This document shows, in pieces, positions 1-11,497 of a stretch of DNA of 64,000 nucleotides. Position numbers and translations under genes: made by a program. The notes under the pieces were generated by a model. That model was given only the letters and a program-made list of their open reading frames with translations, ran no database searches and was not told the origin of the DNA. Numbering within the stretch: the stretch's first letter is position 1; the number at the start of each line of letters is the position of its first letter. Source of the stretch: Isochrysis galbana (taxonomy: Eukaryota > Haptophyta > Isochrysidales > Isochrysidaceae); NCBI GenBank assembly GCA_018136815.1, contig CM030936.1, positions 6,774,034 to 6,838,033 on the forward strand, given 5' to 3'.

Positions 1-820
1 TAACCCTAACCCTAACCCTAACCCTAACCCTAACCCTAACCTAACCCTAACCCTAACCCTAACCCTAACCCTAACCCTAACCCTAACCCTAACCCTAACC
101 CTAACCCTAACCCTAACCCTAACCCTAACCCTAACCCTAACCCTAACCCTAACCCTAACCCTAACCCTAACCCTAACCCTAACCCTAACCCTAACCCTAA
201 CCCTAACCCTAACCCTAACCCTAACCCTAACCCTAACCCTAACCCTAACCCTAACCCTAACCCTAACCCTAACCCTAACCCTAACCCTAACCCTAACCCT
301 AACCCTAACCCTAACCCTAACCCTAACCCTAACCCTAACCCTAACCCTAACCCTAACCCTAACCCTAACCCTAACCCTAACCCTAACCCTAACCCTAACC
401 CTAACCCTAACCCTAACCCTAACCCTAACCCTAACCCTAACCCTAACCCTAACCCTAACCCTAACCCTAACCCTAACCCTAACCCTAACCCTAACCCTAA
501 CCCTAACCCCAACCCTAACCCTAACCCTAACCCTAACCCTAACCCTAACCCTAACCCTAACCCTAACCCTAACCCTAACCCTAACCCTAACCCTAACCCT
601 AACCCTAACCCCTAACCCTAACCCTAACCCTAACCCCTAACCCTAACCCTAACCCTAACCCTAACCCTAACCCTAACCCTAACCCCCTAACCCTAACCCT
701 AACCCTAACCCTAACCCTAACCCTAACCCTAACCCTAACCCTAACCCTAACCCTAACCCTAACCCTAACCCTAACCCTAACCCTAACCCTAACCCTAACC
801 CTAACCCTAACCCTACCCCT
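1..820. repeat. Telomeric repeat array, CCCTAA strand
   Basis: More than 130 tandem copies of CCCTAA (TTAGGG on the G strand) with a few slips (CCTAA at about 40, CCCCTAA near 611, 637 and 684). The C-rich strand reads inward from base 1, as expected for the left end of a chromosome. The open reading frame across it is only an artefact of the repeat. Confidence 0.98.
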
Positions 821-939
821 AACCCTATGCCCTAACCCTATGCCCTTACCCTATGCCCTAACCCTATGCCCTAACCCTATGCCCTAACCCTATGCCCTAA
901 CCCTATGCCCTAACCCTATGCCCTAACCCTATGCCCTAA
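821..939. repeat. Variant telomeric repeat, CCCTATGCCCTAA unit
   Basis: About eight copies of a 13-base unit, CCCTATGCCCTAA, in which a telomeric repeat alternates with a CCCTATG variant. It lies exactly between the canonical array and unique DNA, the usual place for degenerate telomere repeats that are no longer renewed by telomerase. Confidence 0.9.
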
Positions 940-945
940 GCTATA

Positions 946-1035
946 GTAGGGCTGTCAAACAGTGTTTTTTTATAAGGGGTGAAATATTGACCATCTCAGA
1001 CTTGAGGAAATTTGAGGATTTTTTTCGGCCGTTCT
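946..1035 (+). repeat. GGTCAAAC-type dispersed element, telomere-adjacent copy
   Basis: Starts TAGGGCTGTCAAACAG and has TTGACC about 45 bases further on, matching a short dispersed element found again near 8571, 12766, 29656, 42712 and 44763 (minus). This copy and the one at 42712 share a GGGTGAAA segment, forming one subtype. It sits directly between the telomere and a LINE fragment. Confidence 0.6.
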
Positions 1036-1039
1036 CCCG

Positions 1040-1642
1040 ATGAGCCAGCTATACAAATACAACTTTTTAACGCCAAGAGACTCATATATGCACTTCAAAC
1101 ACGTCCTGCACAGGAGAATAGCGACGGCGAACCGGTTCGCCGACGATCCGACGTGCCGCTTTTGCGGCATAGCCCCTGAGAGCTCTTCCCACATAGCCGC
1201 GTGCATCGCGACGGAGCCCATTTTCGAATTCATAGAAGGACTTCTGGGGATGAATCTAAGGCCGGGCTCTGAATTAGCACAGCGTCTCTTTTGCTACCAG
1301 GTAGACAGACCGCACCCCTCCTCGGGGTACCTAGGTATCCTAGCGTGGAGATACATCCTCACGGACTTTTACAACATTCAATATGGCAACGCGGACAATA
1401 GGTCCGTTAGGACTATCTTAAGAGCGATCTTTACGAGATACCACTTATTAGTAACGGCGAAGGTCGGGTTCTTCCAGAGGTTAAAAAAACAACGAGAGAA
1501 CATGGGGCTACACGCCCCGAGCAACAAACACATTCGTAAAATGATAAGCCCTCTATACATTATAGATAAGGATTTCAACCTAGAAGCATCCGGGGACCTC
1601 TTGCAGGCGGCGAGAGGCCTGGATATAAGGAACATTGCCTAG
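1040..1642 (+). pseudogene. C-terminal part of LINE reverse transcriptase ORF2
   Basis: This 200-residue open frame looks like the end of a non-LTR retrotransposon ORF2. Residues about 40-62 carry a CxxC...HxxxC pattern (CRFCG ... SSSHIAAC), the zinc-binding motif that follows the reverse transcriptase in many LINEs. The rest (for example GYLGILAWRYILTDFYN) is repeated in the copies at 21121-21413 (plus) and 41660-42700 (minus). The polymerase core is missing, so this is a 5'-truncated copy. The ATG at 1040 is unlikely to be a true start. A conserved 3' UTR follows directly. Confidence 0.75.
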
Positions 1643-1950
1643 GGTAGCCAGATCCCTAGATAAGAATCACATCGGAACATGAATTAAGATCTCACGTTAT
1701 ACCAATGAGAAGAAACCGAATAGGAATTAAACCAAGAGACGAGCCACAGTTTCCCACCCCCTTCTCTCCGACTCCCGGCCGAAGCAGCGCGCGCGGCCTC
1801 CCTGGAACCAGCTTCTCCGCTAAAAGAGGGAACTGGGGAAGGGGAAGGGGGTTGCTTAGGGGTTAAGGTTGGGTAGCAGGGAGGTACACTAGCAAACTGC
1901 CTCACGCCGTGCACGTAGCGGGAATTTTTAAGAAGATTTTTTTTAAGCTA
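1040..1950 (+). mobile_element. 5'-truncated LINE: ORF2 end, 3' UTR and tail
   Basis: The ORF2 end is followed by a 3' UTR of about 200 bases ending in TTTAAGAAGATTTTTTTT (about 1932-1947). The same 3' UTR, with blocks such as GAGGGAACTGGGGAAGGGG and CTGCCTCACGCCG, recurs at 9495-9705, 21520-21717 and, inverted, at 40790-40935 plus 41486-41580. 5' truncation is what target-primed reverse transcription normally leaves. Confidence 0.8.
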
Positions 1951-2940
1951 TCCGTTCTGTCCAATCCCGAGCCCCGTTATCCGAGCCACCGAGTACCAAA
2001 TCCACGTACAAGCCGGCGCCGAACCCTTCGGCGACCGCCGCCCCACCTAAGTCCGACCCACCGTTCCATCCCACGCGGCCCTCGGCTAGTCACCCCAAGG
2101 AAACGCACGCCTCCGTTCCCCTTTCGTCCGAGTTTCCGAGTCCGAGCCCTGTTGAATTGATGACTGATGCACCCCACGCTCTGAACCAGGCCACAGGTAG
2201 CGCACCGTGGCTGGACCCCGGAAACCGAAGAAAAAGGAAAGAAGGGGGGCAGGGGAAGAGATGGAGGGAGGGAAGTTAAGGGCGGTGTGTATAGCGAAGG
2301 GGAGTCCCATAACTAGTAGGTGTGTAGCCCTGAATCTTCAGAAGTTTTTTTTTACAAGTATAACTTTATAATATAAGTATCACTAGTTTTATTTTGACCT
2401 GTTACCGACCTATTGCGAGCTGTTAACAGGTTCTGTTAATAGGATTAGGCCCCCGAAACCTGTTGACCTTGTACCTATTGTCCTATCCGGGCCGTCCACC
2501 AAGCGCCCTCGTCGTCCGGCAAAAGAACGCTAGCCTCCTCTGCCGCCTGCCGCCGCACGTGGCCCGTCCTTAGCGCGCTCATCCTCACTTGCGAGGGCTC
2601 TGACGGGCCACACCCCCATCTCTCGCTGGGGATTGGATGCGCGCGGCGGGTGAATACCCGCCAGCTGTGAGTTGTGAGTGAGGGGAGTCGAGTACCCATG
2701 AAGCGTTACTGCCACCTAAGGCTAGAGTTTTAACCTTAGGTGAGGGGAGCCTAACTCTAAGCAGCCATCGCCTGTCGCGCGGCTGGGGGGACGGCCCCCT
2801 TCCCCTCCTCCGCCCCCCCCTCCTCTCCCCTCCGTCCCTCCGCCCCCCCCTCACTTTCCCCTCCCTCCCACCCTGCTTCCAAACGGAAGTCCAGACTCTC
2901 TGCGAGCTCCCACCCGCTCCCTCCCCGTTCAACCGTCAGA
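1951..2940. other. Intergenic: palindrome-rich stretch and TFIIIC gene upstream region
   Basis: No convincing gene. Bases 2395-2480 hold repeated GACCTGTT / AACAGGT half-sites (for example CTGTTAACAG) ending in TTGTCCTATCCGGG, closely matched at 21041-21120. The last 150 bases before 2941 are C-rich and could be the promoter or 5' UTR of the TFIIIC gene. Confidence 0.5.
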
Positions 2941-5900
2941 ATGGCGGCCTCTCGGCTCCTCGAGGACATTGCCGAGGCCGTGGCTCTCTGTGGAGAGGCA
3001 GAGACCGATGCCCTGTGGCAACTCTTCGAGGAGACGGCCATCGCGATGCGCCCTCGTGCTTTTGCGCTCCGCCGGCTAGCGCTTCATCCCCAGCTGCGAT
3101 TGGAGATGAGAGACCCACACGCACGAGGACCTGAAGAAGGCTGCAAACAGCTGTTGGCAGCCCAACTGGCTGCGATGAACGACGAAGCGCTTCTTGCGCT
3201 CGACCGTGCTCGCCGTCTCTGGTTGGTTGCTTCACCTTGTGCGGTTGAGGTCGCGAGGGGATACGACCCGACGATACTTAAGGAGATACGGGGTGATAGG
3301 GGCACGAATTCTCGTCCAGCGCAGCGGATCGAGCGTATTGTCAACGTCATCGCTGCTGCAGGCCGCGACGGCCTACTTCAGGCTGACCTTACCAAAATAC
3401 TTGGCGAATCAGCCAACTATATATTCTACTCGCTCCGCCTCCTTGAGGGCAGTGGCATTCTGCACCGCGAGCCGGTGCTCACACATTACCTCACCTCGCT
3501 CAATGACCAGAACGCGGTCTACACCAACCGCTTCCGCCTTGCACGCCTGCAACCTGCCCCCATCCCGCCCGCACCACTTGTGGTGCACCGCTCGCGCGTC
3601 ACGCAGGTGCGACAGCTACTTGCGGCTGCGCCGGGCCAGCTGCTGCCGCTCGATAAAGTGCGCCGCCAAGTCAACCTCGGCGGCCGTGCGCGCATCACGC
3701 CTTGGCGAAAGCTGTTGAAGCAGTTGTATGCAGCTGAGCTCGTGCGTGGTGTCGAGGTGGAGACAAAACGGGGCCGCATCGAGTGCATGCAGCTCATTGA
3801 CAAGATAAGAGACGGGCGCATCACGCAATTGCTCGACGTCATGCCCGCCGAGCAGGTAAGCCGCGCGTGCGTCTCGTCGCCGGCGGCGGGAGTCGGGGGG
3901 ATAGCGCCACCGTACCCACCTACATCAGGAATTGCCACAAGTGAATCGGACCTTCCCACATGACTGCCCTCGGCGCAGTCATCCCTGCGGCCTCCATTCG
4001 CCAAGCCCGAGGCAACCATCTGCGCAGCCGTTCCGCCGGCCGACCTCGCAACCACCGCCCGCTCGGACTCACGACACGACTACCTTCACTGTAGGTGCGT
4101 GGTGCCATTGTTCGTGCACCTGGAGGCAAGGGCGAGTTTGCCTTCATGATGTGCCGCGCCTTTGGCCTCCGCAATAAGCATGGCATCAGTCTGTGCGAAA
4201 CGCTCGTCACCAAGCACAGATTCCACCAGCACAGAGAAAGGATTGGCAAACAGCTAGTGTGGAAGATTTCCCCCCCTGAAGGATGCGTCCAGCTGCCGGC
4301 CGAGGTGGACAAGGGGAGTGAGGAAGAGGAGGAGGTCATCGAGGTGTCGGACGACTCGGAGACGGAGAAAGAACTCGACGAGAACCATGCGCCGGGCCGC
4401 GAGTCTGCGGCGAGACCGCGTGCCAAAGGCGCGCAGGTGGAGGAACAAGTCGAATTCGCAGTGCGCCGGCGGCACGACATCCTGCGCATTGTGCAGACGG
4501 AGCGCGCAGCTCCTGTAAGTGTCATTCGTGCGCTGCTTCAAAAGCTTGTCATCGGCCGGGCCGAGCGCGTGATAGACCAACTGTACAAGATTGACGAGAG
4601 GGGTGTGAACCGCTATTTGCAAGCGCTCCACCTCGCGCGCGACATCGTCCTGAGCGAGATCCCGTGGCCCGGGAAGGGAGCCGGAAACCGCTCCGTGCAC
4701 AAGCAGGACCACACCGCCCGGCCCATTCTTTTAGCGCGTGCACGTGATGCGACCGACGAAGAAGTCGCTGAGGTCCTTCGCAACCTGCGCGACGTCACGT
4801 CGTCACGCGCCTACTTGCGCAAACACTGCCGTACAAAGATCGCCGAGAAGAGGCTTGTGGCCGCGGCCCCGACGAATGCGCTCATGGTGATCGCCGATCG
4901 GGAGGCAGCAGCAAGCGACTATGCTGAGCAGCAGAAACGGTTGCGTGCGCTGGAGCTGTCGCTCGGCTTCATCCCGAGCCGTGCGATCCGTGCCAAGCTA
5001 TTTCATTCTATGCTGCTCTCCCAACCCGAGGTGCCGGTCCCGTCAAGTGCGACGGCCCCGGTGCCCGCTCCGCATGCGCCTGAAGGTCCCCAGGCCGCAT
5101 CGAGCGAGCATGCGCTACACCCCACCTGCAAGGTTGGCGACGCCGAGGCACGCCGCCTCTCGCTCGACGCGGTGTTGGAGCGCTTGGCGTTGTCGCAGGT
5201 GCTGCTCGTGCTCGGCATCAACGAGCCTGATGCCGATGACGAGGTCGTCAGGCTCGCCGATCAGGCGCGGCTCTCCGGTGCCGAGCTCAACATGCCAATC
5301 GGATCTCTGTCGAACACACTGCAAGAGTTGCTTGTTCATTCCCGCTTGGCCAACAGCCGCCTTAATGACCTCCTGCGAATCCTTAAAACGCTGGGCCTTG
5401 TCAGCTGGGCAGGGCCCGGCGAGGATGAGATATGTGTCGCGCTTGAGGCCTCCATCCCTTCGGCGATGGACCCCAAAGCGAACGAGTGCCTCCGTCTCGA
5501 TGACGCCCAGGGCGCGGCCGCGCTGTGGGAACGCTTGCAAGCTGCGGTAGCCACCGCAGTCCATGCGGAGGCCGGGCACGTCAACTGCAGTGGCAGCGGC
5601 GGCGCAATGGTACACGCCGTCGGGCTGGCCCGCCAACGAAGGCAGGCGCTTACTGACACCGCGCATTCCACGGCCTTGGAGCCGCCGAGGGTGCCTGCCG
5701 CCAACGGCGGCGTCATCCCACCTGAGTTGCTTCGCGCATCACAATGGGTCGCCCATCGAAAATTGACGAACTGGCAGCGGCACAATCTTCGAGAGGCCGA
5801 TCCGCAGCTCGCCCCAAGCGCATCGTACGCTCAACTAGCGGATCTGGCTGCCTCCCTCGTCGTCCACCCGTCCCAACTGCAAGAGTACCTTGCGGAGGAG

Positions 5901-8182
5901 GCGGCAAAGCTCGAGGCAAAGGCCATCGCAAGATCTAGACCTCGGAAGCGGCCTCGGCTTGCCTGCCACGAAGAAGTCGATGAGGCTACCGACGGAGACG
6001 TGCCTACCACGGATGCGGCCAGTTCATCTGTACTCTTCAGTCTGGACATCCGGGGGGGCGGGACGCGGCGGAGGGCGGGCGCAAGCGCGCACGACGGCCG
6101 TACTAGGCAGGCCATGCCCGCACGCACTACTGCCGTGACGGGGAGGAATGAGGCGCATGCGGAGGACGATTGGGTGGTGGGGCACAAGGTCATTTGGAAC
6201 ACGACAGAGCGAAGGCACCTGCTCGACGCCTTTGCTGGAAAGCTGGCGGGCATGCTTCACGAGGGCGACGGTGCGGCAGACGCGCATGCAGGGACAGCAC
6301 CTCTCGCGCCTGGCGTCCAACTTCCGTTGTCCGACGCTATTGCGTCAGCGGCGAAGCTCGTCAATTGGGCCTCAATTGGTGCAAGTGTCGGCCGGTCCGC
6401 CTTGGAGTGTAGGGCTATGATCCATCGACTAATGGCTCAAGGCGAGTCGGCATACGACCTATCTAGGCACAGGCGCGTGAAGGACACGCTCAGCGCTTTG
6501 CTGACGAGGAGTCCGCCCCGTGCAACGTCAAACTGGTCAGAGGCTGCGCACAAGGCGGCATCCGTCGCCCGAGCCCTAGGTATTGAGTTATTCGTCGACG
6601 AACACGGCGCTCTATTGCCCAGGGTGCGGGATGCGGACAATGGGTCATCGCCGCGGCAGGTGGGTACGCAGCCAACGGACGCACCCGACACAGCGCGCTT
6701 CGGCGCGGCGCGCTCCCCCAGGCGTATTGCTTCACGGCAGCCCCGCTCTAATCCGACTCCTAATGTCCTCCGCAGGCGGCCTTGCGCGCCCGTGTGCTTG
6801 TTCTTCTCGCGATCCCCGACACCGACTACTGCGGCATAATCGGTACACGCATGCTTGAGGCCTTTTCGGGCGCCGAGACGGACGCCATCCTTACATCGTT
6901 GCTCGCAGCCGGATGGGTCTCTGGGCGAAAGTACAAGGCGGGTCAAGGAGCGTCACTGAAGTACAAGCTCTCCGCTGCCTTCCATGCCTCCTTGCGCGGC
7001 GTATACAGCGAGACTGTCACCTCGCAGGCACGCCGCTTCCTATCCGAGGAGCGACGCCATGGCCGCCAGGTAACGGACGCCGTAAAAGCGACCACGCACG
7101 GTCGCGACGTGCCGTTGGACATATCGGCCGGTGCGGCGGCAACGTTGATCGAGCGGATGGCCGCCGGCGAGGTGTCCCTCATCCCGACATTGCTTCCGCC
7201 CGAGGCGGAGGAGGACGCGGTGCCTTACGATGCACACGATGTGGGCCAGCCGGCCCTCGGCCGTCAGCTCACTAACGCCGATGCTCACCGCAAGATGAGC
7301 GTCAGGTTGCACCTTCTTAAGCATATGCATTCCGCACAACCTGGCACAGCACTGCCCCGGCTAGCCGAGGAGACAGCCAAGTGGGTACCAAGGCCACGAA
7401 TCGCTACGGAATGGAAAATCCTACAACGCGGCTCGATCACGGCGCGCGGCGCAGGCGCATCGGCACCACGATTCTATAAGAGGCTCGATTACCCCCAACG
7501 ACAGCAAGCCCTCCGCACGGCGGTGACGACGGCTGGCGCGGTGGCTAGGAGTGCTCTCGACAACCTTGTAGCGGCAGGAGAGGGCGGCATGTCCCGAGCC
7601 GATTTGGAGGCGAGCCTGCACAGTGGAGTAGGAGAAGCCCGTCGCGCTGTCGCGGCGCTCGAGGCTGAGTCGCTCGCCATCGAGGTGGAGATGAGCATTG
7701 GGGGCGAAGCCTGTATCCGGCTGGTTGCCCAACAGTGCGCCGCCTGCTGGCTAGCCACGCCCTTCGAGATGGTGCCTGGCGCTGGATGTAGCGAGCCGAT
7801 GCTCGCTAACGATCCGAACTTGACTGCCCCATCCGGCGCATCCCCCGTGTTCTACGAGGACCGCTGTTTCGTACCCTCATGGCGCCGGCAGGCAGGCGGC
7901 GCGGTTCACGAGGCGCACGTTCTCGCCCTTCGTCATGTCATCATTGAGGTTGTGGCGTCGTCAACGGCGATCACCGCCGGCGAGCTCGTTGAAAGATTCC
8001 CAGCTCTCCCACCACACGAAGTGCTTTTCGAGCTCGAGCGCATGCTAGCGGAGGGCTTGGTGCATGGTGTGGATTTGCCAGCCTCTGAGACCATGCTCTT
8101 TGGCAATGGCGCGTCGGAGGCACCCACAATGCGCACCCTATTTGTCGGTCCTTATCTGCTTGATGCCGAGCTAGACGAATAA
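2941..8182 (+). CDS. TFIIIC B-block-binding subunit (GTF3C1 / tau138-like)
   Basis: Large subunit of TFIIIC, which binds the B box of tRNA-type promoters in the nucleus and helps recruit TFIIIB and RNA polymerase III. I read three exons, 2941-3855, 4095-6659 and 6776-8182; both introns (239 and 116 bases) are GT-AG and phase 0, giving 1,628 residues. Residues about 128-180 (IVNVIAAAGRDGLLQADLTK, then SANYIFYSLRLLE) match the B-block winged-helix domain. Residues about 998-1085 resemble the SANT/Myb-like part of GTF3C1 (KVIWNTTERRHLL ... SVGRSALECRAMIHRL). Two further winged-helix-like stretches lie near residues 1420-1465 and 1535-1590. An acidic, low-complexity segment (SEEEEEVIEVSDDSE) follows the first intron. 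The start ATG (CAGAATGG) is the first in frame. Family assignment rests on motif memory; the C-terminal two thirds are poorly conserved in this family, so exon ends there are less certain. Confidence 0.82.
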
Positions 8183-9149
8183 TACGAAGATTGGGCGAGG
8201 CAACAGACGCGATACACGGCGCTCCGCGTGTTACGTGAGGGCGCATCGTGTCGGGCAATACTGCTCTCCAGCTTGTGCGGTGTCAAAGGTGGCATCGGTG
8301 GAGAGACATGGTGGATTTGGTCGTTGGACAAATCACAAGAACGGTCTCAAAGCGCCCCCAGTTGCGATTCGAAGTTGGGCACTCGGGGCGCGTCTTGGCG
8401 CCATGGCGTGATCGCTGAGAGAAAAGACGAGTGGCGATGGTAAAGGGGTGAAGGTGCACGTGTGGCAAGGCTGGAAGCGGGGAATGTGGCCACAAGCAAC
8501 GAGGTTTGTATGTGCAAGAGCTGCATATTTTCCACATATTCATATTTGCGGGCTTATTTTTGCATATTGCTAGGGCGTTCAAAAAGTGACTTATAACTAC
8601 TAACACGTGTGGGGGGGCTGCATTTTTTGACCGTTCTCCGAAGCCCAAGAATGAACCTCTTGGCTCCTGGGGGGCCTTCCTGCCGCCACGAAAAAATATG
8701 GAGGATAAGCCGGTGGGTTTTACCTTCCCCCTGCCCCCCCCTCCGCACACACGCGCTTGGGCTCTAACTGTACGGAACGCAGGCGGTCGCGCCGCGCGTC
8801 GGCCAACATGGCCAACAACACCCTCACCTCCTTCCAATCACTAAAGACCACCAACCCAGTGACCCAATCGGCTTAATGCCGCATCCCATAGGGAAAGCCT
8901 GACGGCTGGGCCCCTATACAAACAAAGCCGCGGCGCTGATCTCGTGCGCAAGCACGAGGCACAGGTCAGACCGGTTTCGAAGGCGTAAGGTATTTGACAA
9001 TCCAAATCGCCTGCAGGGCTGTAAGGTGTTTCTTCATTGGCATTGGCATCGAGCCTATATCCCTAACTTCGGGTCATCTTCAGTGCGTCCTAGGTCCTAG
9101 GGAAGCCGTTTCCGCTCCCATTGTAACTTTAAGTATTATAAGTCTACCC
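8183..9149. other. Intergenic: GGTCAAA-type element and a 7-bp GCAA-loop hairpin
   Basis: Bases 8571-8640 carry a GGGCGTTCAAAAAGTG ... TTTTTTGACCGTTC element, subtype two of the dispersed family. Bases 8941-8958 form a perfect 7-bp hairpin with a GCAA loop (CTCGTGC-GCAA-GCACGAG), a GNRA-type tetraloop if transcribed. No protein gene is supported. Confidence 0.5.
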
Positions 9150-9707
9150 GAGAGAAAAAATTATTGTTATAGTTTGAACTATGGAGCGTGCCGCGACCGC
9201 TCCCGAGCCCCAGGCGACCCTCGCCACCGCGCCCCACCTGGGACGCCCCACGCCGCCCGAGGCGGCTCGTCAGAAAGCCCTCTCAGAGCCCATCCAACCC
9301 ATCCAAACCACACCCGCGCAAGCGCGCGGGGGGGCGAGCACTGGCACCGAACAGGTTGCCACCATGGCTCTGCGCATCATGCAGGGGGTCTTGGAGACCG
9401 TGAGATAGATGGGTGAACCGCTATGGAAAGAATTTGAAGGAAAATGCTGAAGACTTTATGAAACACAAGGTAGAAATGAACTAGCCAAGCCCGAGCGAAA
9501 GATAAAGCCACAGTCTCCCGCCCCCTCCACTCCAACTCCTGGCCGAGGCAGTGCGCGCGGCCTCCCCGGAACCGGATCTCCACTAAAGAGGGAACTGGGG
9601 AAGGGGGAGGGGGTTGTTAGGGGTTAAGGTTGGGTAGAAGGGAGGTCCACAAGCACACTGCCTCACGCCGCACGTGTAGCGGTGATTTTTAAGAAGATTT
9701 TTTTCTT
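9150..9707 (+). mobile_element. Internally deleted non-autonomous LINE
   Basis: The 5' end (palindrome ATAGTTTGAACTAT plus the ORF1 start) is joined within about 300 bases to the family's 3' UTR (from about 9495) and tail TTTTTAAGAAGATTTTTTT (9686-9704). All of ORF2 is missing. Both ends are present, so this looks like a mobile deletion derivative rather than a 5'-truncated copy. Confidence 0.65.
9181..9408 (+). CDS. Short LINE ORF1-like protein (75 aa)
   Basis: Begins MERAATAPEPQ, matching the MERAPTAP start of ORF1 at 16713 (minus), 20688 and 36384. It ends with a helical stretch (MALRIMQGVLETVR) before TAG. ORF1 proteins of LINEs bind the element RNA; no such activity can be shown here. 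It lies inside a deleted element and may not be expressed. Confidence 0.45.
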   Translation: MERAATAPEPQATLATAPHLGRPTPPEAARQKALSEPIQPIQTTPAQARGGASTGTEQVATMALRIMQGVLETVR

Positions 9708-9710
9708 ACC

Positions 9711-10435
9711 TTAAACGCGTGGACAATTACCGTAATAGTAAAAATATAACTCCAATCCTCGAATTTCGAGCCGAAAACCGGCGAACCAGGACTTGAGCCC
9801 AGGGAGAATCCGAATCTGCACGCCTTGCGCGACCATGGCGAACATAGAAGACGGTATATCGCGAAGAAGGCTCGTACTCGTGCCGAAATATTCATGCCAA
9901 AAGGCCTGAATACAACAGGGGGTAGCCGGGGTAGACGTTACCCTCTGCCTCCCAGGTGTCGCCCTCAGCCCCAAAATCAGCCCAACGGACCGCGACGTGG
10001 TTGATGCCGGCGCGCCGAATCATGCCCACGATCTTGTCCACCTTCCAGTTGCCCTCCAACGCTGTGGTCGACGTGAGCGGCCTCTTGGTACCTGCGTGTG
10101 CGGCATGCAGTATAGCTGGAGTCAGAGGTCAGGTGGGGTGTTCGACTCATGCATGCTGGCTTGTGATGTATGTGCGAGCAAGTGCATCGTGATCCGTACA
10201 TCTCCAAAAATCGCGTTGTGGAGCACATGGCTGCCCAACTGCCCTCCCCAGTGCCAGTGCGAACGTGCAGGCGCGAACAAGGCAGGGCCCCCCGAAGATG
10301 TGGGCCACCCAGGTGCAAGGAGGAACTACTCCAGCATCCGTGAGAAGTGTGGAGGGGTGGCGCACACCTGAGCGCGGCATGAGACTCACTGGTGTGGCCT
10401 CCGAGGTGACGGGCAGGCTCGGCAGCCGTAGTCAT
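9711..10435 (-). pseudogene. Small chromodomain protein gene, probably frameshifted
   Basis: Read on the minus strand, exon 1 (10435-10390, MTTAAEPARHLGGHT) ends at a perfect GTGAGT donor. Exon 2 begins at 10091 after CAG and restores the frame. It encodes a clear chromodomain: NWKVDKIVGMIRRAGIN, then HVAVRWADFG and DTWEAEGN, with W, W and F in the three aromatic-cage positions that read methyl-lysine. As sequenced the frame stops at 9892, giving 81 residues. The missing C-terminal helix (CIQAFWHEYFG) lies in the next frame, running to a stop at 9711. The frames meet at a run of five Gs (9918-9922, C5 on the coding strand), so a one-base indel is likely. It could be a decayed gene, a sequencing error, or the tail of a chromodomain retroelement, although the intron argues for a host gene. 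A start further upstream (10693) is open but looks non-coding. Confidence 0.6.
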
Positions 10436-11497
10436 CGGCGCCACACACGGCCGTCGATTTCGCGATGCGCGCGGGCGGCGGCGGCGATTGGCGTGGCTGC
10501 TAGGGCGGCATATTTGGATATGGTGCCTGGTGCGGCATTCTATCCCAGTGGGAGACCGAGAAAGCGCCGGCAGCGCGCCCGCTAGCGTTCGACAGTTCGG
10601 CACTCGAGCGCATCTCGGTACGTTAACGTTCGGGCGGTTTTCTTTCGCGCCAATGCCGATATTCGACAAGATGTGCGAGGCTGGAAAGGGCAATTGGCTC
10701 GGCCACTAGGGCAGCATATCTTGATTTGACGTCGTTTGCTGTCACTAGTTGAAACGGATGAAAAAAAAGACCATGCCGTCCGCCCGGTCGTGGTGCTCAA
10801 TTAGCCGCTCTAGCCCTTGGTGACTAGTGGTCAACGTAAACGTCTTGAGTTTTGTGATACGTTCGTACACATTTAAGTGCAAAATTATGAGCTTGACTTA
10901 TGGTCCAGTGTGCATAGAACCACGCCTTGTAGACCCAGTGAGTTGGCGTCCAAGGTTTCCTCGTCATTCCATGCTTGTGCCTCGCATGAAGAGCCTCACT
11001 AAAAATATACCGGAGGGGGGCCCGACTGTATTTCGCGCACCGTCGTCTTCGAAGGCCTGAAATTCGGTATTTTTCGAAAATTTCGCCGGAGAACCCCCCA
11101 TTTATTTTGCTGATCCATCCTACCGGAACCTATAGGGAGCTTATTTTGCCCTTCATTCATCCATTGTAGCTGGTAGCTGGTGCCCTCCGCACCCCCATAG
11201 TGAGTGACCGGGCTATACTTAGGCCCCCCCCCGCAAGCGAACTCGGCCTTTGGTGAAGGAGACTCCACAGTCACTCAACGGAGAAATAAATCCTGTTGAG
11301 CCCCCCCTTCGTTGAGACCCTGTTGGCACCTTCAAAATTCAAAATTCAAAATCCCTCGTCTCTCTCTGCTCTCTGCTCTTCTAGATACGAGACCAGTTTA
11401 GAAGTGGGTTTTTTTTTTGGCGAGCGGAGGATAAGGAGGAGAGAGAGGGGAAGGCCAACAGAGAGAGAGAGGAGAAGGCCGGGCAGGAGAAGAGCCA
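10436..11497. other. Intergenic, no gene recognised
   Basis: No ORF here reads like a protein on either strand. The stretch 11340-11497 is rich in CTCT then GAGA and probably forms the 5' UTR or promoter of the membrane-protein gene at 11498. Confidence 0.4.

Noticed and set aside
36-512. 158-codon Leu-Gly repeat ORF on the minus strand
   Set aside because: It is the telomere repeat read in frame and has no unique sequence.
8283-8837. 184-codon minus-strand ORF downstream of the TFIIIC gene
   Set aside because: It reads through a dispersed element and shows no protein-like segment.
9977-10693. 238-codon minus-strand ORF as one protein
   Set aside because: Only the short part before the GTGAGT donor seems coding; the clear chromodomain is in another frame after an intron.
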